A stretch of DNA of 64,000 nucleotides from Forficula auricularia (Eukaryota; Arthropoda; Insecta; Dermaptera; Forficulidae). This document shows, piece after piece, positions 33,971 through 44,290 of the stretch (the first letter of the stretch is position 1; each line of letters opens with the position of its first letter). The notes beneath the pieces were generated by a model. That model worked only from the letters and a program-made list of their open reading frames with translations, made no database searches and was not told the DNA's origin. The position numbers and the translations under genes are program-made. The DNA is taken from positions 6,354,280 to 6,418,279 of the forward strand of contig JALMQS010000066.1 of NCBI GenBank assembly GCA_024734495.1, in the 5' to 3' direction.

Positions 33971-35334
33971 CCTTTCAGCATTTCGTTTATCTTTATTCTA
34001 AAATTTATTTCTTGTATTCTTTCGTCTTCTTTTGGTCTTTCTTCAATTTTCCTTATTAATCTTATTTTTTAGATAATAAATATTTTATTATCTTTTTGAG
34101 TACATTCTTTTTCAATTTCAAGTTTATATATTCAATTCGTGTTACTCAATTTTACTATTGTAGCTCTATTCATTATTCCATTCATTTTTTTACTTCGACG
34201 TTTTAAAATCCCGCACATTAAAGTCTCCTTTTAAAACTCTTAAGTAATTTTCCCTGTTTCTATTTTTTATTTTTCTTCTTTTATCCCCAAAATGATCAAT
34301 TTGATCGGATCTTTGTAATTAACGATAGCTTCAAATACATGATGAAATAATTATAAATCTAGTAATAAATAAATTAAATTCTCATAATTATTCCAAATCA
34401 TTTCAAATGAAATCAATCATCATCAAATGTGTAATTACAATAAGAACTATATGCATTGATGAAGACTAGATAATCTATATTTTATTAATTTACTAAAACG
34501 TTTAGCTATTTCTCCAATTAAGTGATTCTGTTCAATTTTATATATGACCAAAAAATCTAAATATTATATCTTTTTCATTTATTTCTTGGTGAAATATTAA
34601 TTATTATTTCTTTAGTCCTAGACTCATGTATCAGCTCTATTTTTTCAAATAAATAAATAAAATAAAATATATTAATTTATAGACATTAACTGGACGTATC
34701 TATCTGCAGAATTAATTTTACGTATTTAAACTAGTCTACTAATAGTATTTAATAAAAATAAATACAAACTTGAATGAACTTTAATATCTAGATATTATTA
34801 TTTTTAGACTTGATCTATTCAAGCCCATGTGCCTATTTATTAATGTATAGGAAATTGTGTTTTCTGCCTAATTTAAATATGTTTATTTATTTGACTCTAG
34901 TTCATTTATTGATTAATAATATATTATTTAAGGTAATTCTATTCCATCCTTTGTACCCATTAAAATTTTCAGCTACATAAATTGATATGTAAGTAATTTA
35001 TTTATTTATTTAAACCACCTTGTGTCGTTTGTCCTTCGAATAAAAACCTCAACTTGTAGAGAGTAACCTCGAATATGAACAAGGAAAATAAAACATTACG
35101 TGAGGGGTGGAGGACTAGAGAGAATAAATACCAACAGAATTTAGGTCGGGGTCTTATTTTAGGCCTGCAATTTATAGCATTTCTACCAGAGACAAATCAA
35201 TACTATTCAATTTTTGAATATACTTAATCCAAATTTCTAAATTAGAGGTTTTTTAAAGTGTGAGTAGTGCTGAATATACTCGAAAATCTTCAATCATAGG
35301 GGCTTACTGAATCCTACTTGTAATGGATAATTTT
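33971..35334. other. AT-rich DNA, no gene seen
   Basis: Very low complexity; no frame or repeat recognised. Confidence 0.5.
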
Positions 35335-35400
35335 TATTACATGTCAGAAGGATTATATTAACCCTTTGGGAAATAATTCAAAGATCCAAAAAACAATCCG
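35335..35400 (-). repeat. SINE family S1 fragment, inverted
   Basis: acatgtcagaagga and cctttgggaaataattcaaa are the reverse complement of the S1 body and B-box region, heavily mutated. Confidence 0.4.
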
Positions 35401-35558
35401 GGAAACCGTAAGCTCATCGACGCCCTTTGATGCAAAATTAAAATTATAAAATAACATTTTTAAATTGAAAGTTTTTGTGCCGAGGGTAGCAGAATTTTTA
35501 TATATTGAAGGAGACAATAAAATAATGTGTCTTCTGCTGGAATTATAAATTTTATTTA

Positions 35559-35606
35559 TAACGAAACTATAGTTTCGAGGGCTTTGCCCTCTTCATCAGT
35601 CTATTA
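35559..35606 (-). ncRNA. Hammerhead ribozyme-like motif
   Basis: On the minus strand: stem I strand taataga, core CUGAUGA, one extra A, stem II GAGGG/CCCUC with loop CAAAG, then GAAAC, a UAUA loop and GUUU. Here stem III can be AC/GU with a UAUA loop, and the cleavage triplet would be GUU. Stem I pairs as UC, an internal loop, then UUA. The core nucleotides are all intact. Activity is untested. Confidence 0.5.
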
Positions 35607-35630
35607 CGATTAATTCCTGTGAATCAATTG

Positions 35631-35680
35631 TAATAGATTGATGAAGAGGGCAAAGCCCTCGAAACTATAGTCTTGTTATA
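35631..35680 (+). ncRNA. Hammerhead-like motif, opposite arm
   Basis: Same structure as 35559-35606, but the first core base is U instead of C (UUGAUGA), which should weaken or abolish cleavage. Triplet GUC. Confidence 0.4.
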
Positions 35681-36139
35681 AATAAAATTTATAATTCCAG
35701 CAGAAGACACACTCTTTTATTGTCTCCTTCAATAACATTTGTAATTGAATTTTAAAAGACCTATTCAACGGCACCCCACTCAATGGGGTGAATAAAAAAA
35801 AAAATTTCGTTAACCCTTTTTTGAGCCCATTTAATATTCTTTTTTTTTATTTTGACAAATGTCCTATCTTTATATCATTAAACTCTAGCTACCTGCCAAA
35901 TTCAAGTTCCTATAGTTTTATTAGTACCCTTAAAAATAATTTTGAGCATCTAAAGAGGCCAAATATCCCTATGTGCGACGGGGAACCATTTTGTCATTTA
36001 TCATTATCATTCTTAAAATTTAATCAGGGTCAAATGATTTGAAATTTAAACGAAATCATTGATAGTTTCGAATTTTAAAAATTTTCAAAACTTGAAAGTC
36101 AATGAAAGGATTATTCCCGAAATGAATATAAAAGCCCGG

Positions 36140-36245
36140 ATTATTTTTTGGCACTTGGATTCACTTCCAAGGGCGTGAATACAACCTTCTGATATGTAAT
36201 AAAAATTATGAATAATAACTCGCATTCGGTAGAAGGCACCATCGT
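36140..36245 (+). repeat. SINE family S1 copy (degraded)
   Basis: ttggcacttggattcacttc (B-box region), then tacaaccttctgatatgtaa, as in the 33421 copy. Confidence 0.5.
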
Positions 36246-36714
36246 AATTCTCTAGGATTGCAACGGCTCTCCCCTTAGAGGTAGATGATTATGCCAGCAG
36301 GCAAAATGGCTAATTATAATAATTATTATGGACGCAATCTCTAATGTTCCATCTTGTAATATGAGATAGCTATACTTTAATCCGATTAAATTATGATGAT
36401 TATAAAAAATAACATAATAAGTTTCTATTAGCACTAAAAATGCAATTTTTTAATTCTAATGTAAAATAATTTAACAGCAAATACATGGTTTCCCGCGATC
36501 GGGTTCGCAATAAAAAAACTTTTTTTAATATTAATGTTTTCAGAAAAGATTAAAATCTTTTTAAAAAAGCTTGCTAATTATGAAAACAATACTTCGGCTA
36601 AGAAAATGTGCACAGGATGGCCCAAAAATTTTTTTCATTGTCAGTGTACCATGCAAAAATGGAAACGCGAACCATAATTTAAGAAGATCAAAAAAAAACT
36701 ATAAAAATAAAATA
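36246..36714. other. No gene seen
   Basis: 36270-36400 is more complex than its flanks and includes ATTA-rich strings, but no feature can be supported. Confidence 0.4.
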
Positions 36715-36880
36715 CTGTTTTGAAAAGTATATATATTGTTTCTCGAAATGAAATAAAATTGTTACATAGTTACAAGGGGCAATAAAATGAATGATAAACT
36801 TTATCCAAAGTCATTTGAAATATCAATATTTTTATTCCTTTATTATTAATCATATATCACTGTCTATTTGCGGTCCATGT
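36715..36880 (+). repeat. Dispersed repeat R-C, both parts fused
   Basis: The left half matches 11480-11590 and the right half matches 22065-22175. This copy shows that the two belong to one family. Confidence 0.6.
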
Positions 36881-37222
36881 TTAAAATAAAATAATAAAGA
36901 ATTTAAAAAAGTACTATCTTACTCTAGAGTAAAGTACTTTAAAATATAATTTTACAAAAAACTTTATTTAACCTTTTTTGTGGTCTCCAAGGTCCTTAAT
37001 TAGTATATTAAATTGAATCAAAATTGGTTAAATCATTTTCAAGATATTTAGAAAAAACTAAAAAAGCACCCAAATAAAGTACTAATGTTTGCGGGCCGAT
37101 ATGTACCAAAAACTAATCATCGCTTCGTTTTGTTAAAATAATAGTAGGTTTTCAATTTCATTTCAATCGGTGCAACGGTGTGGAAAAAATCGTAGACGAA
37201 AAAAACGATAACATACATATAT
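36881..37222. other. AT-rich DNA, nothing recognised
   Basis: No coding or repeat signal. Confidence 0.45.
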
Positions 37223-37449
37223 CCGAGGGGTGAACCGCGACCTAATATGCTGTACACCTACTTCCACTTGTACTTCCAAATATTTCCAAGTACTTCCAAA
37301 TATTTACAAGTACCTCCAAATATTTCCAAGTACTTCCAAATATTTGCAAGTACTTCCAAATATTTCCAAGCACTTCCAAATATTTCCAAATACTTCCAAA
37401 ATACTTCCAAAGAGGTGTACACCTACTTCCAATCGCGGATCACCCCTCG
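37223..37449. mobile_element. TIR element carrying a minisatellite
   Basis: Inverted ends ccgaggggtgaaccgcga (37223) and tcgcggatcacccctcg (ending 37449). Inside, about 150 bp is a tandem array of roughly 10-bp half-units (acttccaaat / atttccaagt; a 20-bp full unit). It is framed by gtacacctacttcc on both sides. A relative with a short array is at 52420-52576. Overlapping frames on both strands (37230-37498) are artefacts of the array. Confidence 0.75.
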
Positions 37450-38233
37450 CATACATCCATCCATCCGCACGCACTTCCTGAAAAAATATCAGCAATAGCT
37501 TCGCATTGGATAAAGTAAAAATCTAATGTCAAATTTGAAAAATAACAAAAATTATGTCGTACTCGATGAAATTTGCAAAAAAAGGGAAGATTAAAATAAA
37601 ATTTACAAAAATGAAGGGTACTTTTTTGAACAACATCACCAGGTTGAAAAGTCACCAACCGCCACTGATATATATATATATAATTTGTTAGTTATTTAGT
37701 TTATTATTTGACCAACTAGCTATCACAAAAATCGAAAAAGTGTACATTTTTGATATATTAAATTCAATAGAGAATTTTTTATCATTTTTTTTCGTAGAAA
37801 GTTCGTTCAGGTTCTAAAATATTTCAAAACAAAGGATTGATTAAATTATTCTTCAAAGCTAGGAAAATTAATGGGTACTCTCGAATTATAATAACGATCT
37901 GTAATTGGCACAAAAATCTTCTTTAAGCACCATTGTGCTAAGTTTCGTCTTTTTAGTTTGAATCATTCGCTGTCAGAAAAATTGCCATATCACCAAAATT
38001 TACGGATAGGGTGTCGACAAGTCTTGAATAAGATTTCACTTTTTCCTTCAATTTTAATATTGAATCTATAATAAATGATTAAGAGAGTAACTAAACGTTT
38101 CGATTCAAATGCCTATTGAATTTTGATTAACGTCATAAAATTAAGCTTCTTCCGTGATTTAATGCCATTAGAAGACGACGTCAATTAAATTATAACCATG
38201 AAATGAATTTTAGAACAAGTCTTTCTTGAAAAG
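37450..38233. other. AT-rich DNA, nothing recognised
   Basis: A short AT simple repeat lies at about 37671-37682; nothing else was recognised. Confidence 0.45.
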
Positions 38234-38700
38234 TCAGCCAAAAGAAAGAAGAGGGGGGCTGGAGGGGCTGGGCCAAAAGATTAAAATGTCTTCTTGATTA
38301 CTTTCTTTGATCATTCCCCCTTTCTCAGTCTTCTTTTTAATGTCGTGGACAATAAATACTTTCTTTTGGAGAGCTTCATTATCTAACGTCCAAATTAAAA
38401 TTATTCTAATATTGACAGAGTTAATTAAATATTTGTTTGATTTTTGCGTTTGCGTTGAGTGGCGTCTGGTCCCCCGCTTCAAAGGGGGGGCTCTCGTCAG
38501 TTCAAGTGCTTCAACAAACCAAACAATCACTAACAAATCTAATTTTCCTTCTCACCGTGACAGAAAGGTAATTAAACAAAAAGCAGACGATGGAGGGTGT
38601 GAAAAACATTTAGCCAATTCTACTATTGACATAGATAGTCTCTCTCTCTCGGTGAGTGTGTGTGTGTGTAATTCATTTGGCTCAAATTGGTGAAAATTAA
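38234..38700. other. GC-richer stretch with overlapping frames
   Basis: The two longest open frames here overlap on opposite strands: 128 codons at 38307-38693 plus and 100 codons at 38234-38536 minus. Neither has a recognisable domain, so at most one is coding and probably neither is. On the plus strand an initiator-like tcagtt (38497-38502) is followed about 65 bases later by a donor-like cagaaag|gtaatt (38567/38568). This could be a non-coding first exon. TC and GT simple repeats end the block near 38638-38670. Confidence 0.25.
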
Positions 38701-39028
38701 CTTGATTTCAATTTACGAATTTCTGTATACATTAGAATTTAATTTTGTTTTACTCAATTAATTTAAATTTATCTTTATTGACAAAGGAAATTTTTTTTTG
38801 AAAATTTATTTTGATAAGAGTAGCAGAGTTGTTGATTTATATAGAGAAATAAATGAGGTTGTCTTATGCTGCTCTTCTTCACCCTTATCATCAGTCCTTT
38901 TAACTAGAAACTCATTTTTATCTATTATTTCTCATGGATGATTTTCATTTTTCAAAAATAAGCAAAAAAAAAATTAAATTAGGGCCCAGGCTAGCAGGCT
39001 TCTCTCAATTGTAGTTGAATTTTTAATA
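38701..39028. other. AT-rich DNA with a hairpin-family fragment
   Basis: 38830-38880 matches the 3175-3285 family; otherwise anonymous. Confidence 0.4.
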
Positions 39029-39857
39029 CATTGGAACCCCGAGATACGAGCACCTCTATATACGAGATATGAGGAAGTATGAGCGAAAAATTCGTCTCTA
39101 AATACGAGCATTGACTCGAGTAACGAGCAACGAGCCTTAGGTTTCGATCCTCAACCTGTGGACAGCACAGTCGAAGAAATTCTATCTCTGAGGAAAAGCA
39201 TGGATGTGGATGCTGCTGATCTGGATGAGTTAGTGGAGGAGCTTACAGCGGACTTACAACGGACGAACATAAAGAACTTCACAAGGAGCAGCATCAAGAG
39301 GTGGTAGAAGAGATTTCGTTAAGGGATGAGAGAACAGGAGATAAGGCCCTCTCTTCCAGTAAGATCAAAGAAGTGTTGGCAAAGTGGGACGAAGTAAAAA
39401 CTTTCTTAAAAGAAAATCACCCTAAAAAGCAGTGTGTGGGCTCACCATGGACTTGTCTAATGACAATCTAGTGTCGCATTTTAGAGCATCTTAAAAAGGA
39501 GACAGAAGCAAGTGTTATTAGATAAGTTTTTGGTAAAGCAACCAAGTGATTCTGACCCAGAACCTGCTTCCAGTGGAGTAAAATTCCCAAGAAGAGAGAG
39601 CCTTCCTGAATCAGAGGGGGACTCTCCAACCCCAAAGTAACCAGTTTCATCTTCACCACATCCCTATCGACAGTTATATTATTTCCAGTGTTATTTATTA
39701 GGAAAATTGATTTTTATGTTGATATTTTTGTGGGTGCGGAACGGATTAACTGAATTTCCATTATTTTCAATGGGGGATGTTTGTTTCGAGATACGAGAAA
39801 TTCGCAATACGAGCTCAATGTTGAAACGAATTAAACTCGTATCTCGAGGTTCCACTG
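39029..39857 (+). mobile_element. Tigger/pogo-type deletion derivative
   Basis: Ends cattggaaccccgagatacg (39029) and cgtatctcgaggttccactg (ending 39857) are inverted repeats with TA on both sides (39027-39028 and 39858-39859). Only the C-terminal part of the transposase gene and the 3' tail remain between them, so about two thirds of an autonomous element is missing. The style of ends and the coding relic point to the pogo/Tigger branch of Tc1/mariner. Confidence 0.85.
39146..39640 (+). pseudogene. Tigger-like transposase, C-terminal relic
   Basis: Frame one (39146 onward) reads DPQPVDSTVEEILSLRKSMD and DVDAADLDELVEELTA. After a shift it reads LTTDEHKELHKEQHQEVVEE and later KIKEVLAKWDEVKTFLKENH. 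After another shift it reads LKRRQKQVLLDKFLVKQPSD and an acidic, Pro/Ser-rich end with stop at 39638-39640. These resemble the region following the DDE domain of jerky/Tigger transposases. Catalytic residues are absent. At least two frameshifts and one in-frame stop make this dead. It is composed of common codons and is GC-richer than its surroundings. Confidence 0.8.
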
Positions 39858-40012
39858 TATCTACTTTGTAAGTTTTAAAAACTATAAATGCAATTTTCAA
39901 TAAAAAAATCATGACATTTTTTAATCGAATCGTCCAAGGGTCAAATCTCTATTTATATGTAGTTAATACATTAACAATAAAACTTATATAATGAAAGGTT
40001 TGATTGTCTTAC
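39858..40012. other. Flank between Tigger element and exon
   Basis: AT-rich and intron-like, immediately downstream (minus sense) of the exon donor. Confidence 0.4.
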
Positions 40013-40113
40013 CTTTTCTGGTTGTAAAAGAGCGGTCAGTGGTGGTGTGTCTCCGGGCTGTGGCTTTTCCAGACACAAGGCACGATCGTCTCTCATTGAA
40101 AACTTTTCGCCAA
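40013..40113 (-). CDS. Internal coding exon of an unidentified gene
   Basis: On the minus strand a long pyrimidine-rich tract ends in ttatttcttttag, then a 101-base segment, then the donor aaaag|gtaaga (donor GT at 40011-40012 on the plus strand). Only one frame makes protein-like sequence without stops: after two bases finishing a split codon it reads GEKFSMRDDRALCLEKPQPG then DTPPLTALLQPEK. That is 33 full codons, ending exactly at a codon boundary. A second frame is also open but arginine/threonine-rich; the third is closed. The exon is much richer in G/C than its flanks, mainly at third positions. The peptide is hydrophilic and proline-rich, like a linker or cytoplasmic region. I do not recognise the gene. 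No neighbouring exon was found in the window, which implies introns of many kilobases. Confidence 0.6.
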
Positions 40114-40469
40114 CTAAAAGAAATAAAAATACAGCAATGAAAGAAAAATAAAATAATTAAAAAAATAAAAATAAAAAGAATCTACTTCGATGGAAAATAT
40201 GTTTAGGTACTAATATTTATATTAAATTTTTAAGAATTGGTCGAAAAATGAAAAAAATAAAGATATGATTAAAATTAATATTTTTGAAAATAGTAAATAT
40301 AAAACAATTCTATAAGTGCCCAAAAATTATAAAAAATATTTTAAATTATTATAAACTCTTAGAATTTTATTGCAAAGTCCCCCATATTTATGTCACTAAT
40401 TACTAAATTGAAAAAGTCCATTATTTATCATGACAACGCTTGAGAATATCAATAAATCATTCTAAAAAT
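40114..40469. other. Intron-like AT-rich DNA
   Basis: Contains the pyrimidine tract (minus sense) of the exon at 40013-40113. Nothing else was recognised. Confidence 0.45.
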
Positions 40470-40690
40470 GTTATTTTATGCACCTTTGAAACGAAATCGC
40501 TGAAGATAGAAAGCCCCAAATCTAATTATTTCTCTACATTGGATATATTTTGTGACCAGACCGAACTTTCTACGCTTTTTCGTTCTTGAGTAATCGTGGG
40601 TATCGAAATATAGACACAGACAAACAAACAGACAGAAACAAATAATGATTGAAAATTATATCCAGAAATAAATAAGAGACTATTTCCAAC
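40470..40690 (+). repeat. Dispersed repeat R-B, copy
   Basis: gaagatagaaagccccaaat, ctaattatttctctac, ctttctacgc, ttcttgagtaatcg and the agacacagacaaac end follow the order seen at 4160-4480. Confidence 0.6.
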
Positions 40691-40860
40691 AAATAATATT
40701 TATTGGAAATGTTTTCCCCTTATAATATTATTTGGAAACCAACGTTTCAGAGGATCTTCCGTCCTTCTTCAGGGTTCAAAAGGGTCAATGAAGGAACCAA
40801 ATAGCACTCTACCTTCTTGTCTCCTCTCTCAGTGCTGGTTGGTATAATAAATATATAGAA
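40691..40860 (-). mobile_element. Penelope-type tail, single copy
   Basis: Shares ttgtctcctctctcagtg with 58005-58170 (inverted order relative to the motif) and a hammerhead-like motif at 40736-40777. No reverse transcriptase is present, so this is a 5'-truncated insertion or solo tail. Confidence 0.55.
40736..40777 (-). ncRNA. Hammerhead ribozyme-like motif
   Basis: Minus strand: GAACC, core CUGAAGA, imperfect stem II, GAAACGUU, GGUUU. Stem I is GAACC with GGUUU (four Watson-Crick pairs plus one G-U). Stem III is the two-base AC/GU form with no loop. The core is intact but stem II is weakened. Confidence 0.5.
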
Positions 40861-41203
40861 TATTTTAAGAATTCCCATCATCGATAGAACAGAGTGTAAT
40901 GATTAATTTTGGACTGCCTTCATCCAATCCGGAGATATTAAGATATCAGTCCGCCTCCAAAGAAAAACTTCTAACGTATTGAAAATTATTTTTTCACATT
41001 TAACAAAAATGTTCGAAATAAATTCAATTCTAGGACCCTAGAAAAAGAAATTCGGGGACCAGCCCCTTCCCGAGAGAATAGTTATCTTTCAAAGTTTTCA
41101 AACAAAGACTAAAAAGCTCAAGTCTCGCACGCTATTTAAATTTAATAGATTATTATAAATCTAGCTCCTACACTATTTTGAACACACACTATACAAAATA
41201 TAG
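40861..41203. other. AT-rich DNA, nothing recognised
   Basis: 40975-41040 has weak similarity to part of R-B. Confidence 0.4.
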
Positions 41204-42078
41204 CTAATGAAACCCAAGACAAAATTAATTTCCTAGTGAAATTACTTAGATTATTATTTATTTATTTATTTTAAAGGGATTTCATCTCATCGGTCATCTA
41301 ACCTTGCACTTACTCAAAAACAGACAGACACATTTTGTAAAATAATGATCTCAACAAAAACACATGTGTAAAAAAAGGCCAAGTTCGATTGATAAAAACC
41401 GTTTGCCAAAAAAAGTAGTGAGATATAATATGCTGCCAAGTTCAATATCATCAATTTAATAAATGAGTCAAGAATATAGTAACTTCAATTAAAACGCTTA
41501 TTTTTCATTTCACATTTCCATCTATATTTATTGATTTCACATTTTTAGTTGAAATTATTTTCCTAAAACTTGGCTTTTAGGCATTAAATTATTATTATTG
41601 TCTGACAAGGTCTCCACCTCTCCCTTGTAGCCCTTCCATCCTCTTTTATTATGTAACATAATTCGTGACATACATAACAATGCGTAAAAGCCAAGTTTTA
41701 GGAAAGTAATTTCAATTAAAAATTTGAAATCAATAAATATAGATGGACGTGAAATGAAAAACATGCGTTTTAATTGAAGTTACTATATTCTTGACTCATT
41801 TATTAAATTAATAATATTGAACTTGGCAGCCAGCACATTAGATCTCACTACTTTTTTTGGCAAACCGTTTTTATCAATCGAACATGACCTTTTTTTACAC
41901 ATGTGTTTTTGTTGAGATTTCACTTCTTTTGTAAGTAACTAATGAAACCCAAAACAAAATTAATTTCCAAGTGAAATTACTTAGATTATTATTTATTTAT
42001 TTATTTTTAAGATATTTCATCTCATCAGTCATCTCATCAGTTTACTCAAAAATAGACACACACATTTTGTAAAATAAT
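41204..42078. mobile_element. Foldback element between 140-bp direct repeats
   Basis: 41204-41346 and 41939-42078 are near-identical direct repeats (ctaatgaaacccaa, then ttagattattatttatttat). Between them, 41348-41918 is a long palindrome with ends atctcaacaaaaacacatgt and its complement. Its arms are about 240 bp and the centre about 80 bp (near 41590-41670). The direct repeats are far longer than a normal target duplication. They may be LTR-like, or the product of duplication during insertion or repair. No ORF is credible. Confidence 0.75.
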
Positions 42079-42872
42079 TATAATATCTCTAAAAATAAAA
42101 AAATTTCAGTGTATACTAAATAAAGCTTTCTTGAAGATCAAAACTCCATAATTTTATTTTACTTTTTGTTTTTATATTCTGGACAGGTATATAAGTTATG
42201 GAGGCCTTAACGCTTTGATTTGTCCAATTTTTTTATTACAATATACTTCTTTCTATTTCGTTATTATTTTCGTAAAATGAGCGAAAACACGATTCCGCAT
42301 TACCATTGGTAAATTAGAAAGAACTGTGATTATTTAATTAATTAATGTCATTAAAGTTGTGTGTAGGTATATAAAATATAAGCATTTAATGGATCTAATA
42401 ATTTAATAAGCGCCTCATCTCTTCGGCTGTGCATTTAATATATATTTATGTATCTAATTTTATAATTTCCACCTAGGTAGTAAATTCTTTAATACATGGA
42501 TTTATGTTTACATATTCATTAATAACTAATAGAATCTCTTTTATTACACCATTTATATAGCACTTCTCATATTATAATTAATTTAAGTGCTTTGCATATT
42601 TGAATAATAGAATTTAATGTAATACATGAAATTAATTATTTAATATTGTTCATTGATTGTGCTATAAGAGTTTAATTTATTTTGACAGTCCATTTAATAT
42701 TGAGATTGAAGATTTCAATATCTTTTTATAGAGAAAGAAAAATGTATATACTTTTGACTTATAATGGTTAAGTGGAGGAATTGGGATGATTTTAAAAAAT
42801 GAATTCGATGCCTTGAGATTATTAGGGAGCGAATAAAGCCTGAGTGTCTTTTACTTTTGAAAATGCAATTAT
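42079..42872. other. AT-rich DNA, no gene seen
   Basis: The frame at 42715-42915 (minus) lacks protein-like composition and is not supported. Confidence 0.45.
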
Positions 42873-44010
42873 TTTTAATCAGTAGAGATTGAGGTGTTGG
42901 TGCAAGGTGAAACATCTTTAATAAAGATAAGAGTAAATAAATATTTTATTTAATATGAATTTACTCTTATCTTTATGCAATTATTTTGGTGAATTGTTCA
43001 ATTTTTCTTAAGGGGAGTAAGTTAATGTTGAAGTTTTCATTTATGTTATTTTTCCTCAGCGCCATAGGGTTTATGTAAATAATTTGGTCACTAAAATATA
43101 GTTTAAAAATTAAGTAATAGGAATAAAAGTAATTAATACAAAAAATATGAATGTAAAGCTTAAACTGCTAGCTTGGGACAAAATTAAACATTGTATGGGA
43201 AATCTGTGAACTGTAGGAGCTAATAAACTGCAAATTGGCACACATTGAATTTAATATTATTTATATTAAAAAAATTAACAATCTTTACTCTTGATAAATC
43301 TGGCACTTTCGTAACAAAAGCTGCTTGTCTTTTTCTACAGATCCAGATGCTATGTTACGGCCATTCTAACTAACTCCCCTCTAAAAACGAACGCTCAATA
43401 GCCTTTAGCTATCAAATTATATATGAATCGAAATAAAGCATACACTAATTTGTGTATCCATATGTGCTTTAATCAGTAGAGATCAGTAGAGATTGTGGTG
43501 TTGGTGCAAGGTGAAACATCTTTAATAAAGATAAGAGTAAATAAATATTTTATTTAATATGAATTTACTATATTAGGATACTGTCACTTATTTCACATTA
43601 ATTAATGTGAAATAAGTGTGATGTATCCTCAACTCTGGTAAATTCATATTAAATAAAATATTTATTTATGCAATTATTTTGTGAATTGTTCAATTTTTCT
43701 TAGGGAGTAAGTTAATGTTGAAGTTTTCATTTATGTTATTTTTCCTCAGCGCCATAGGGTTTATGTAAATAATTTGGTCACTAAAATATAGTTTAAAAAT
43801 TAAGTAATAGGAATAAAAGTAATTAATACAAAAAATATGAATGTAAAGCTTAAACTGCTAGCCTGCGGTACAATCTTAGAACATTGTAATTTTGGGAAAT
43901 CTAGCGCATGCATCTGTCGTGAGCTAAATAAACTGCGCTGTTGGCACACATTGAATTTAGTGATTATTTATATTATAAACATTTTTCATTCTTTACTCCT
44001 TGATATATCT
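42873..44010 (+). repeat. Segmental duplication of about 480 bp
   Basis: 42873-43335 and 43467-44010 share gtgcaaggtgaaacatcttt, aatatttgatt-like stretches, tcagcgccatagggtttatg, taagtaataggaataaaagt and atgaatgtaaagcttaaact. The second copy has about 87 bp extra. Each copy has a hairpin at the same place but of different sequence. The ends of both copies run into repeat R-G, so the unit may be an R-G relative duplicated in tandem. Confidence 0.75.
43528..43672. repeat. Two-level hairpin inside second copy
   Basis: Outer arms of about 31 bp (aataaatattttatttaata and its complement). Inner arms: tcacttatttcacattaatt facing aattaatgtgaaataagtg. The first copy instead pairs ataaagataagagtaaat with its complement at 42954-42976. 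Confidence 0.7.
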
Positions 44011-44290
44011 CAGCAACTGTGTCGTAACTATGAATGAACTTGTCTTAAAATATGTACTGGTTATTGTTTAATGTTGGTTTAGTTTTTTATGACAATTCTA
44101 CGAAGGGCTTCTTAACTATAATTAAATATGTATGTAAACTTTCCGATAGCCCGTATATAGCTATGCTAAAGAGCTGATATAATCGAATCTTGAAATTAAA
44201 TATTCCGGAACTGTACTGTTCATCAATTTCGTTTTATCCAATCATGCACGTATCTCAAGAATAGTATACTAGCTTTCTGCCTCCGTCTAC
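44011..44290 (+). repeat. Dispersed repeat R-G, copy
   Basis: Matches 24609-24935: attgtttaatgttggtttag, attaaatatgtatgtaaact, ttccgatagcccgtata and a ttcatcaatttcgtttt end. It is followed by actagctttctgcctcc at about 44268, a phrase like the ends of common insect retroposons. Confidence 0.65.

Larger units (their letters stand above)
35501..35734. mobile_element. Palindrome of two Penelope-type tails
   Basis: Nearly perfect inverted arms of about 105 bp (tattgaaggagacaataa at the left, its complement at the right) surround a loop near 35607-35630. Each arm contains a hammerhead-like motif on the strand pointing away from the centre. The unit tail (ataaataaaatttataattc) lies downstream of each motif. 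This looks like two tail copies joined head to head. Confidence 0.75.

Noticed and set aside
37223..37449. CRISPR array
   Set aside because: Repeats are contiguous short units without spacers, in a eukaryotic transposon.
37230..37498. Three overlapping Ser/Tyr/Pro-rich frames
   Set aside because: They are read-throughs of the ten-base tandem array in the TIR element.
38307..38693. 128-codon plus-strand frame, the longest in the window
   Set aside because: It overlaps a 100-codon frame on the other strand, ends in TC/GT simple repeats and shows no domain, so coding is not supported.
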